DNA from: Pseudopyrenochaeta lycopersici
Taxonomy: Eukaryota; Ascomycota; Dothideomycetes; Pleosporales; Pseudopyrenochaetaceae
Length of the DNA: 64,000 bases
Assembly (NCBI GenBank): GCA_003313425.1
Contig: NHZP01000024.1
Coordinates: forward strand, 806,001-870,000
Direction: 5' to 3'
Shown: positions 12,491 to 22,441 of the stretch, in pieces
Position numbering within the stretch: the first letter of the stretch is position 1
How the letters are laid out: the number at the start of each line of letters is the position of its first letter
The notes under the pieces: model-generated
Databases searched by the model: none
Told to the model about the DNA's origin: nothing
The model's input: only the letters and a program-made list of their open reading frames with translations
Program-made: the position numbers and the translations under genes

Positions 12491-13669
12491 ATGAGCGTCA
12501 GCCTTTCAGGCCCCAGCCTGCCACCGTCGAGCAGCTTGCCACCCGTTCGAAAACTTGTCACAACATCCGGGGAGCAAATCACAACCGCGCTTCGAGACCT
12601 TCAGGCGCTGTATTGTCCCTTGCGCCTTCCAACCACATTCTCCAAACCGACACTCTATCGAAAACACATCCCGATCGCATCAACTCCGATACTTGTCGAC
12701 TCCGGTTACGCATCTCGCGATGAACGTGAGGATGACCAAGCAGCTGCTGAGGAGGTGACAGCGGCTCTCCGCGCCGATCCGTTCGAGCGCACCTTTGCAA
12801 TGCGATGGCTCACTTCACTACTTTCCCGAGTTGAAGAAATGGACCTTGAGGAGGGAGTAAGGGACGGCATAGTCGATGATGCTGCATTCATTCTTTCATC
12901 GTTTTCCGACTCCACAAACGATGACGAAGAGGAGGCGTTGACGCGGGATTTCGCCTTTCCCACCTCTTCTGGGGAAATGATCAAAGTGACTTTGAATGAT
13001 GCGCCACTCTCAGGAACAGATCACACCGACGTTGGGCTACAGAGCTGGGGTGCGAGCATCGTGCTGAGCAGTATGATTTGCGCAGACCCTGAACGTTTCG
13101 ATCTCACTCGTGATGCTTTGTCGAGTAACCCAAACATCGTTGAGCTTGGTGCTGGCACCGCGCTGGTGAGTCTGACGCTTTCGAAGCTCCTCACTGTAAT
13201 TGGAGTTGAAGATGCGAGCATCACGGCAACGGACTATCATCCCGCCGTTCTGGAAAATTGCCGAACGAATGTGGAGACAAACTTTCCTTCTTCAGTGTAT
13301 GAAAAAGTACCTCTTGATGTCAAGTTGCTGGATTGGTCCGCACCACCTCCAAGTCTATTCGCCACAGCCAATTTGCTAGTTGCTTCCGACGTTGTGTACG
13401 CACCCGAACACGCAGCTTGGATACGCGATTGTGCTGCACATCTCCTTGCACCAAGTGGTACCTTCTGGCTCATGGTTACAGTTCGGAAGACTGGCAAGTT
13501 TGAAGGCATTCCCGATACTGTCGAAGCCGCCTTCGTGCCAGAGCTTTGCCCTAAAGATGAGGGTAAGGGCACATTTCAAATCCTGACGAAAGAGAGTGTA
13601 GGCAAGAGAAGGGGTATTGGTAGGGGCGATGAGACTGGTTACAACCTCTATAAAATAGGATGGGCGTAG
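12491..13669 (+). CDS. Lysine methyltransferase-like protein (Methyltransf_16, FAM86 type)
   Basis: An intronless 392-aa protein. The N-terminal half (TALRDLQALYCPL, then an acidic helical segment) resembles the FAM86/EFM-like N-terminal region. The Rossmann methyltransferase core follows, with VGLQSWGASIVLSSMI just before motif I IVELGAGTALVSL (216-228), then TATDYHPAVLENC (motif II), LLDWSAPP and LLVASDVVYAPE. These fit the Methyltransf_16 group of protein lysine methyltransferases, several of which modify elongation factor 2 or other translation proteins. The substrate here cannot be told from sequence alone. The first ATG of the frame is used. Confidence 0.85.
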   Translation: MSVSLSGPSLPPSSSLPPVRKLVTTSGEQITTALRDLQALYCPLRLPTTFSKPTLYRKHIPIASTPILVDSGYASRDEREDDQAAAEEVTAALRADPFERTFAMRWLTSLLSRVEEMDLEEGVRDGIVDDAAFILSSFSDSTNDDEEEALTRDFAFPTSSGEMIKVTLNDAPLSGTDHTDVGLQSWGASIVLSSMICADPERFDLTRDALSSNPNIVELGAGTALVSLTLSKLLTVIGVEDASITATDYHPAVLENCRTNVETNFPSSVYEKVPLDVKLLDWSAPPPSLFATANLLVASDVVYAPEHAAWIRDCAAHLLAPSGTFWLMVTVRKTGKFEGIPDTVEAAFVPELCPKDEGKGTFQILTKESVGKRRGIGRGDETGYNLYKIGWA

Positions 13670-15106
13670 CGCGATATTTCACCTCAGCATACACGATCTT
13701 GCATTTGAGATTAAGCGATTTATCATGCATCGCATTTGGCGTTGGACGCATTCGACGGCGACTTAGGATAGTAGAAATAGATAATAGACGATAGATGTGG
13801 GTATGTCACCCTAAACATGTTTCCCTCGGATTCGCTCATAGACTAAATCCGACGAAGTCTAATGCTAACTTGGACTGACCGTAAGGCATCTCGGCATGAC
13901 GATTGAACGCATCGTCATACTTTGGTAATCTAAACCATAGGCGGATCATTTAATGTTTCGTGGCAAAATTAGCATTCAATTTATGAGAGAATCTCAAATA
14001 ATGAAGTTAGCTGCCTCAAGAACCGGAAGCAATGATGGTTTTGAAGTGAGTCAATCGAAATATTTCCCCGCTAAAATGCTGGGGTAATTGTCTATATACT
14101 GGCTATAGTATACCTACTTGGGTCGAGATTAACTGAAGAGAGCTACTTATGAATGATATAGCAGGTGCTAAAGATGATGAAATAAGAAGGACCTGGATGT
14201 AACAGAGGTTGGTTTGTTCGTTGACTTTGGGAAGTGAGCTGGGAGGAGTGATATGACATGTGCGAGGTTATAAGCATAGCAGTCTATTTGAAACGTTATA
14301 AAAAAGCCCCAAACCAAAGAAAGGAGTATTACGGGAAGAATGGTGTAAGTGAACGATAATGCGACAAAAATTCTCGCTTTCCCTCTCTACCAAGACCCCA
14401 TATATATATCGGCCAACAGCACGATAGGGAATTATCCCCGCGCTCGCGATGTCACCAAATTCCTTTGCTGGTACATTGATCAGCCTATATTGGTACACGG
14501 GCGTATGCGGTTCTAAAAGATACGAAGTGTATGGCAGGTACATACAATGTCAGGCTGCTCTTACTGAATGAACGAGATTACGCGAACGACTGTTGTATTG
14601 TCCAGTCGTTTGGTGCCTGTTGATGCGCTTCTCTATTATAATTATTCGCCAAATACCAGCTCCAACACTCTACTCTCTTCGTGATTCAAATTTTTTGTTG
14701 TAATTATTTTTAGCTAAAGGACTTCGTGGCCGTACCATGCGTGGGGGCCGGAAGTGTTTCGGAGGACCGAGCAATGCGAAGTAGCTTGCGGCTTAATCAA
14801 ACTCCACGAGTTCTTCGCACCCCATAACCTTGTGAATTTCGCCAACGCAGCTTTCATGGACGTATTTGAGGCGCCCGAGAATAGGGCAAAATATAAGACT
14901 CTCGTAAAGGTCGCATTTTTGAAATGGGTTGATCGCATCCCTCGTAAGAGTCGTGCTTTACCTTTCTAGAGACCTCTTGAGGGCTCTAGGCGGGAGATAT
15001 AAGAGCAATGCCCTCGTCCATCACATTCGATACTTACACATATTTCGAAATACAATTGAATTTTTCTACCTGCTCATCTTTAATCAGATCGTTTTCTGTC
15101 CTCAAC
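13670..15106. other. Intergenic region with unassigned frames
   Basis: 1.4 kb, moderately AT-rich. A frame at 14718-14969 (+) reads WGPEVFRRTEQCEVA, then LIKLHEFFAPHNLVNFANAA and YKTLVKVAFLKWVDRIP. It looks protein-like but has no ATG of its own and no recognised homology, so it may be an exon remnant. A TATA-like ATATAAG at about 14997 precedes the secreted repeat gene. Confidence 0.35.
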
Positions 15107-15529
15107 ATGAAGCTCACCATTTTCGCTGTTGCTGCCCTTTTACCCTTCGTGGCCCTCTCCGCGCCAGTGCCGGCGGCTGACGCCGTTGCCGCCGAGCTTG
15201 GGGATGATCTTGGGGGAGCACTCGATGAATCTTATGCTCTAGAACGTAGAGCTGCCGAAGCCGACCTTGAAGACGACCTAGGAGGAACGCTCGATGAATC
15301 TTATGTTCTTGAACGAAGGGACGCGGACGCGGATGCTGGTGAAGATGACCTTGGGGGAATACTTGATGAGTCTTATGCTCTTAGAGAAAGAGCTGCTGAT
15401 GCGGGTGTTGAAGAAGATGATCTTGGAGGGACAGTCGATGAGTCGTACGTTGAAAAAAGGGAAGCCAGCCCCGATGCTGACGTGGACGATCTTGGAGGAA
15501 CAGTTGATGACTCTTACGTTGAAGAATGA
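15107..15529 (+). CDS. Secreted repeat protein with dibasic sites (Kex2-processed peptide or RiPP-like precursor)
   Basis: An intronless 140-aa protein. Residues 1-18 are a clear signal peptide (MKLTIFAVAALLPFVALS), then a short pro-region. Five imperfect repeats of 23-24 residues follow, each with the core DLGG-x-(L/V)-D-(E/D)-SY; DDLGG starts at residues 33, 56, 80, 104 and 127. The repeats end SYALERR, SYVLERR, SYALRER, SYVEKR and SYVEE-stop, so three of five carry a dibasic Kex2-type site. This is the layout of fungal Kex2-processed repeat proteins and of dikaritin precursors such as the ustiloxin precursor, whose cores also start with Tyr. Repeats are strongly acidic (Asp/Glu). No UstYa-type oxidase or other maturation gene was recognised nearby. 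The mature product is unknown. Confidence 0.8.
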   Translation: MKLTIFAVAALLPFVALSAPVPAADAVAAELGDDLGGALDESYALERRAAEADLEDDLGGTLDESYVLERRDADADAGEDDLGGILDESYALRERAADAGVEEDDLGGTVDESYVEKREASPDADVDDLGGTVDDSYVEE

Positions 15530-16997
15530 GCTGCTTGTACTACCATTGACATTGATATGCTTAGTTATTGAAGACATCACGCGAATCTTTTGTGACATTG
15601 TCGGACAGCAGCAGAGGAGAAAGTGCGTTGATATAGAATGCTTGACTACTGCCAGCGCGACGAATTTGAATGGTGATGCGCATGTGAATTTCAATTGCTT
15701 TCCAGTATCTGTACCTTCGCAAGAAATATCGTCCAAACTAAACAGAAAGAATCGAAATAAACTCCATACGCAGCAGAATGCCAAGTTGCTTGGGAAGCAT
15801 TAGGGTAGATTTATGTCGATCACCTTAAGCTGTACATACGTTAGCGCCTTCAGTTTTCTAAGAGGTGATTTGATATAACTAGAAATATATGTCTATAACG
15901 CTCGTGCTTGAATATTTTGCTTATATTATTGCCCTCACACTTAATAAATAAAGAGACTCATTTTGTAGCAATACAGACTTTTCCCTTTGTAGCGCTACGA
16001 TGAAGCTCCTCTGCTGAATCTATTCGCTAGCCTTTAAAACTTTGGAAGAGTAATTGAGAAGCAATATTAGCCTTGCATCTGCTTTTGCAATCATATACAT
16101 ACATGATCGCTATCTTGATCGGAACACCTAATTGGAGGGGCCTATACCTTCGATTGGAACCTGGCTCTCCTAATTGGGAAAATTTGTGTTATTTGAACAA
16201 GTCTTTATGAGGCTTAATTCGAAGCGCTCTGCTATGTCTGAGGGTACTTCAGTGATCCGATGGAAGATTAAAATAGACTTGGAATCATTCTATATTACCT
16301 ATAGTCTCTATTCTGCTCCACAAGAGACTGGCTTGATCAGGGGGTGGTCTGGGACACTCTCAATCTGGGAGGATACAGTACCCCTCTAGCTGATTCCATG
16401 GATGGGAGAGGAGAAGCACTCAATGGTACAATCACTGCGGACATCTTCGGGCGAAGCGCTGGACGAAAGCGCGGCGGCCGATACTAAGCAAAGGCTAGTT
16501 TAAGTTTTCTACCTGCATACGGGTATTCTTCGGACGCCATATCAGGCGGAAGAAGGTTGGTGTCGTTCCCCAGGCGACAGGCGCCGACTGCGGGGTAGCA
16601 CTAATGTTATGTGGGGCAAGACGGCCGAACAGACGGGAATTGGGAACGGCATGACTTGGAAGGAAGGTTACCAGATGTAGCACAAGATGCGCAACAAATC
16701 CCTGGTATAGCATCTCCCGAAATTCTGCAGCATAGTTGCCGACGAGTACACGATGGACTTTTCTCGGCGTTCACCAAGATGGGTGTCTGATCTATCCTTT
16801 TTGGGAAATTTACCGCCTGTAGTCACGACTTTTAATTGGATTAGACCATCCTTGGGGACTCACCGATATTTCACTTCCGCTCTTCTCCCGGATGACTTTT
16901 TAATAACTGTGGTATAAGGTTTGAGGGAAACTCTTTTGCAGATTCCCATCATCGAGGTTGATCCGACTCGCGGCAGTCACACCGTATTACCTCCAGA
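15530..16997. other. Intergenic region
   Basis: 1.47 kb between the repeat precursor and the tannase. Frames of 60-72 codons occur on both strands but none is recognisable or has coding-like composition. AT-rich around 15840-16100. Confidence 0.45.
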
Positions 16998-18530
16998 ATG
17001 TTGCTCCATAATAACTTTCTCCTTCTTCTTCCTACCCTTGCTTCCTCTGCGGCTACAAAACCCACGGTTCTAGATTGTAACGCCGCTGTTCTACCCAAAC
17101 CGGAGGTATTTGGGGCATCGATCCTCTCCATTGATGCTGTTCACGTTGTGGACTCGACGCTTTTGACGCCGCCGACCAGCTTTTGCAACGTATCTATCGT
17201 TTACACGCATCCTGGCCAAAATGACAGTATCAACGTATGGTTGTGGCTTCCTAACACCTGGAATGGCCGATTTCAAGGTGTTGGCGGAGGCGGATGGGTT
17301 ACTGGTCTGCAGCCGGCCCCCATGATCAATGCCATAGGTCGGGGTTATGCTGCCGTTACTACAGATGGAGGGCACTCCAGCAGAGCTTCGGTTGCATCGT
17401 GGGCATTGTTAAGTCCTGGGAATGTCAACCTCTATGCCCTTCAGAACTTCGCGTCTGTTGCATTAAATGACATGACCGTCCTCGGCAAGCAGTTGACCGA
17501 AGCTTACTATGGCAAGAAGATTTCCAAATCTTACTGGAACGGGTGTTCTACGGGAGGCCGGCAAGGCTTGATGATGGCACAACGGTATCCAGATGCGTAC
17601 GATGGAATCCTTGCGGTGGCCCCAGCCATCAATTGGGCTGAATTCATTCCAACTGAGTTTTGGCCTCAGCGAGTCATGAACGAGGCGAACTACTTTCCGA
17701 GTCAGTGCGAATTTGACGCAATTACCGCGGCTGCTATCAGTGCTTGTGACGAACTAGACGGCCTGCAGGATGAAGTCATTGGCATGATAGGTCTATGCGA
17801 CTTTGAAGCCACATCTGTTGTCGGTCAGCCGTACTCGTGTGAAGGTGCATCAGGGACTATTAGCGAGCAAGCTGCAGCTATCGCGCAGTCAATCTGGACA
17901 GGGGCTCAAGACTCGAAAGGCGCATTTCAATGGTATGGTCTCGCGTACGGTTCTCCTTTTGATGGACTGGCCAATACAAATTGCACATCAAGCGGAAAAT
18001 GTTCAGGCGTGCCATTTTCCATCTCCACCGACTGGCACAAGGTTTTCCTCAGAGCAGACCCCGATTTTGATGTCTACAGCTTGACCAAATCCGAATGGGA
18101 TGCAGCTTTCCTTGACTCAAGGCAACGATACCAATCTATCATTGGCACAAGCGACCCGGATCTGTCACGGTTCAAGACATCAGGCGGAAAGATGATTACT
18201 TGGCATGGCATGTCTGACCAACTGATCGCCTTCAACGGTACTGTTGATTATTACGAACGCGTATCTGCATTAGACTCCAACATTACCGATTTTTACCGAT
18301 TTTACATGGCGCCAGGGGTAGAGCATTGTGCCGGTGGATTAGGGGCTGTGCCAACAGATCCCTTAGCTGAATTGGTTCGCTGGGTGGAGGAAGAAGACGC
18401 GCCCCAGACTCTGGCTGCGAATCGGACAGTCAACGGAACACGTTGGGAGCAGAATCTTTGCTTGTACCCGCTGTCGTCGGTATACCATAGTGGGGATCCT
18501 TCAGATGCGTCTTCATTCAAGTGCGAGTAA
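16998..18530 (+). CDS. Tannase/feruloyl esterase family protein, secreted
   Basis: An intronless 510-aa protein with an N-terminal signal peptide (LLLLPTLASSAA). It shows the CS-D-HC signature of the tannase/feruloyl esterase family: NGCSTGGRQG with Cys183-Ser184 (nucleophile), WHGMSDQLI with Asp407, and GVEHCAGG with His443-Cys444. Cys183 and Cys444 normally form a disulfide next to the triad. The RFQGVGGGGW segment (91-100) and the VTTDGGHSS block (120-128) are also typical. The family hydrolyses ester bonds of gallate or hydroxycinnamates in plant material, which fits a plant-associated fungus. Several N-x-S/T sites suggest glycosylation. Whether the substrate is tannin or feruloyl-polysaccharide cannot be decided here. 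Confidence 0.92.
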   Translation: MLLHNNFLLLLPTLASSAATKPTVLDCNAAVLPKPEVFGASILSIDAVHVVDSTLLTPPTSFCNVSIVYTHPGQNDSINVWLWLPNTWNGRFQGVGGGGWVTGLQPAPMINAIGRGYAAVTTDGGHSSRASVASWALLSPGNVNLYALQNFASVALNDMTVLGKQLTEAYYGKKISKSYWNGCSTGGRQGLMMAQRYPDAYDGILAVAPAINWAEFIPTEFWPQRVMNEANYFPSQCEFDAITAAAISACDELDGLQDEVIGMIGLCDFEATSVVGQPYSCEGASGTISEQAAAIAQSIWTGAQDSKGAFQWYGLAYGSPFDGLANTNCTSSGKCSGVPFSISTDWHKVFLRADPDFDVYSLTKSEWDAAFLDSRQRYQSIIGTSDPDLSRFKTSGGKMITWHGMSDQLIAFNGTVDYYERVSALDSNITDFYRFYMAPGVEHCAGGLGAVPTDPLAELVRWVEEEDAPQTLAANRTVNGTRWEQNLCLYPLSSVYHSGDPSDASSFKCE

Positions 18531-18908
18531 AAAGGTAGTAGGGGGTGAATTATATTTGAGCTTCATTGTATATATTTTTCATTATGGTTGGGCTGGGTGC
18601 TTGTACACTCATGTTGATTAAATCTGGGGTATATCGAGCATTGTGAAGGCCGCATAGGCTAGCTGACTCTCTTCAATAAGTTTGCCGGAATGTTGAATTT
18701 ACTGTATAGCATGAAGAGTAGCCTTACGTTTTACAAATAGACAACTGCCACATGTATATCAACTCGTACGGGGCAAGCAAGTGAGATTCTCTGAAAGGGT
18801 CGTGCTAGTGTTTGAACAGTATTCATGCTCTCCTATACACCAACTACTACCACAGATAAACGGTGCGGACGCAATATGTAACCAGCGAAATACGCAAGAG
18901 GTATGCTG
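18531..18908. other. Intergenic region between convergent genes
   Basis: 378 bp hold the 3' ends of the tannase (+) and PTH11-like (-) genes. AT-rich; no gene seen. Confidence 0.5.
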
Positions 18909-20061
18909 TTACACTTGCTGTACAGTCGTAACAGCTAAAATCCCTTTTGTACTCGCATCTTCAGCAATATTCCCTTCCACACTCCGTAGTTCCGTCCATG
19001 CGCGAGTCTCAACGCCTCCGCTGCTTGGGTCATGAGATCCATGGCGAGAATTGCCTCTCCAGCCTCCCCCAAACCGTCCGTGAGTACCGGACATTGTGGC
19101 AGTTTGCGACTGGGACAGGTGAGACCGTCCCTCCGAGGACATGTAATAAGATGAATTCGGCGCCTGGGGTCGCAGCAAGATATACAAGGCCGGTATCATG
19201 GCAGCAAAAGAGGCAAAGAGCGTCTCGATAGATGCCCACATAGTACGGGAAAGTTGGATGCGAGCGTTTTTGTTGCCTTGGATCATGCGCACGATCGAGA
19301 CGGCGATCAGGAAGAAGCCCAAGGAGAAGAGCGACATGAGCCGTAGCCGTTTTGAAATCGTCGTCTTAGCATGAAAGAGGAGCGGAAACGGGAGAGCGAG
19401 AAGCATGGTGTCCGTGATGATGTTGCCGATTCCGTACGTGAGAAGCCATGCATTGGCTTTGACGCATTCGCCTGGATTGGGTGACAATTGCCAGTAGCGT
19501 TCGAAGGGATGGCATTCAACGAAGACAGATATGTTGGCAGCGACGTATGTAATGGCAAGAACGGCCCAGAAGGTGTATAGAGTGGCATATTCGTAAGGAA
19601 GTTTGCGTATCATGCGGCGAAGGAGGTCGAGGACGACCATTTTGAGGCTCCAGAGCCTTTGTTTTCGTTAGTTGCTGCCAAATCTCCTCTTTTTGATGTG
19701 CTTACATGGAATTGAGAACAATTCTGCTGACAAGGTTTAACTTGCTGTTTAGAATGAGCCAGTTGAGTTTCTCCTCGCCGAGGCTGGAGAGGTTGGCACG
19801 ATCTTTGTCCGATAAGACTGCGTTGTGTATAAGCAAGTGTTTTGACGCGTACAAAAGAACTGGCTTACCCGTTGTCGTGCCATGGAGCAGGATGTAATGG
19901 CTGACAACGACTCTGGCAACAAGGAAGACACCAGCACTCATAGTCCAGTAGTCTCCAGCATTGAAGCGTTGCTTTCTGATTTTCCGCAAGGCTAGTCGCA
20001 GCAAGAACAAAAACACTGCGATGCCGTTGCAAATCCAGAGACTTGTGGCATTGGTCGCCAT
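18909..20061 (-). CDS. PTH11-like / fungal rhodopsin-domain membrane protein
   Basis: Three exons on the minus strand (19869-20061, 19706-19817, 18909-19647) encode 347 aa. The joined sequence carries the repeated hydrophobic segments and polar motifs of the fungal integral membrane family related to PTH11: LRKIRKQRFNAGDYW after TM1, LILNSKLNLVSRIVLNSILKM, CHPFERYWQLSPNPGEC (the conserved extracellular Cys pair), and KTTISKRLRLMSLFSLGFF. The C-terminal tail is soluble, rich in Ser/Gly. The family includes putative receptors; no CFEM domain is present. The intron 2 splice (AT|GTAAGC...GGAG|C) is chosen because it gives the expected SILKM sequence. Ligand unknown. Confidence 0.85.
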
Positions 20062-22441
20062 CCTTGCAGTGAGCTAGAAGCTTGCAGAGGAGTCAAGGGG
20101 CGATCGAAAGCGGGTCTGGCTTGGGTGACCCACATCCGGGGTTCTGGGGAGAGTTTATACGCCAAAAATGCACGGTAGACGACGTTGAACAGAATGACGA
20201 GTTTGTCTTTGAGGGCAGCCACGCTTTGGGGATGCGAAGTTTAATCCTTCAGTCACGAACGCCACAACGCCGTCCAAGAGGTTGATTTGCGTCAGGAAAA
20301 GCGTCCTCAACGCCAAGGGCTCCAAAGATATCCGGAGATTTAGAATCCCCGTATGTCAGCAAGGTATCAGTGGTGGAAGTAGTCGTCGGAAGGTGAAGCA
20401 ACGGTAGACGACAATAGCTAGGGTACCGTCGATGATCCCCCATAAGCTCAGAAAATCGTCATGGTCTGTTGGCGATGAATTAAGACCAACGACAATCTGG
20501 TCACTTCTCAGGGACCCGAAAAGTTCGGGTGTAGGATCTTACGCGATGGTTGGCGCAATCGAAACGCACGATCATGCTTGCACGCACATGGACTCTCAAG
20601 TTCTGGTAGCGAGATTCGTTGGTAACACAACGGGATTCGCTGCATACATGCGGGGGTGGAGCACAGACCCGGGAGGTTTCCAAGTGGAAGCTTTCAGACT
20701 CCCCTGATGCTTGCATGCATTTTCAAACCCCTTGAGCCCGGTGACAGGTTGTTACACAATGTCAGGCACATGAAAATCGAAAAAGTTCGCTCGCATACGC
20801 ATAGTCATCACATTATGTAGCGAAATATCTGTCGAGAAAACTGGGAATCGCCGTACATGGTCCTGCGGGGAAACGAACAGCCAAGGAGGTTCCTGGCGGT
20901 AGCCTTGTGCTCTCCTGACTTGTGGTGTGAATGTATAGGTTGGGGTAGCGAGTGTGCCTTGGCGACGGGATCGCGAGGGCCAATAGCCAAGGACCGGTAT
21001 GGCCGCCTAGTATTCCCACTGGAGTCGCGAACCTACATCATATTGATGCGGTACATGAGTCGATTCTGTCTTGTCCCGGCTTGTGACTTGGCAGAATACC
21101 TTCACATCTTGGATTCGTTTTATCTAGAGGCACGTGAAGTCAGCCAAGAATGTTTGCAAGACACATGGCCAGTGCCAACAATTACGTGTAGGAAATTGAT
21201 TAAGCGATACGGCCGAACGACTTTGGACCTGCGCCCAACTGAAGCTTCTGTAGATTTTCCAGTTGGTGGGAAGAAGGACTTGGCACCTCTAGCCCACGGT
21301 CGCGGCACGGAGTCCGTCCAATCGATCCGGCTGCACCCATCTGATAAGGCGATAGCAATCCCACTCTGCAATGTCTTCGCTGAGAACTAAACTCTATTCT
21401 TTAGACTCTATGGAAGCGAGCGATTTTGTTCAGCTGCCTGAGGGTATCATCCCGTCCACCGTTTTCGTTCTCTGGCGGCCGCCTTGGAAGTAGGTTCAGG
21501 GCCGCCAAGGGGCTGTCGTGTTTAACCTTTTGTAGGTACTTGTCCGTGGTGATTGTTGGAGCTGGCTGGCGAGGTGTCGGGCAGAGGTCCTAGATGAGGG
21601 TTAGGATGCGAAGGCAGGTTGGTGCTGCTGCTGGGACGAGCGCATGGACATCCCCGATTGACTTTCAAGCATAATCTGCTACGTCTATCTGAGTTTCTCC
21701 AAAGCGGCTCGCTTCAATGATTTAGCAGTGGCCAGAGCGAGTGGTTCTGGTGGGAGACCAGTACGGCAGGGAGGCGTTGAGATGAGGCGTCTACTCCTGC
21801 GTTGAAAAATGAGGCCACGGGAAAAGTCACGGCTGATCACGTATTTGAGTGTCTCACTTTCCACACGGGGCACGCCTTGTGAGAGAATGTGAGAGAAGTT
21901 GATTAAAGGTACCTTTTACGGGGTCAATAAGTCCTGCTCTGTAAAGCCAGTCGAAGCATGCACGAAATGATGGCGATGAGGCTGAATGACGTGCATCAGG
22001 GGGAAGATCCGCACACGGATCGAAACCAACGATCGCCCCACAGTACTGGCATCCCTGTCGCGCGAGAGCCGACCCGAACAAAGAAGCAAAGCTGAAACGG
22101 TCCGGCTGGCCGGTGGAGGGCTTGCCCGTCGATCGTGGGAATGACTCAGCAGTGGAGCGAAACAGATCGGCGTCTTCAGCGCCCACAACAGATCTTCTTC
22201 AAGGCTGATGGAACTTGAGTGTCATTGCCCAATGTGCCAAGCAAGAACTCAAAATAGTCACGTGCCAGCGCTCTTCTCATGGCATATCGACATTATCGCG
22301 GTATTGATTTGTTTGGGCCGCATGGCCTCGCCCCACTCAGCGTCAAGGATCGTCCAGCTTCCCCGCGCCCAAAGTCAATGGCCGAGCGTGACGACTCTAT
22401 GCTGCGCGTAGGGTGAATGACCCAGCTCCTGATATCTTACC
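20062..22441. other. Long intergenic region, no confident gene
   Basis: 2.38 kb. The longest frame is 20857-21390 (+), 177 codons beginning MVLRGNEQPRRFL, but its codon use and content are not convincing. A minus frame at 21854-22186 (110 codons) is likewise unassigned. The last 200 bp should hold the promoter of the kinase gene. Confidence 0.4.

Noticed and set aside
15278..15784. 168-codon minus-strand and 169-codon plus-strand frames over the repeat gene
   Set aside because: They are shadows produced by the repeats of the secreted precursor and lack a signal peptide or any motif.
13000..19000. RiPP or secondary-metabolite cluster around the repeat precursor
   Set aside because: No UstYa-type, P450, NRPS, PKS or tyrosinase gene was recognised; neighbours are a protein methyltransferase, a tannase and a PTH11-like protein.
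20857..21390. 177-codon plus-strand frame
   Set aside because: No recognisable motif, mixed codon use and no promoter-like context; probably a chance frame in a long intergenic region.
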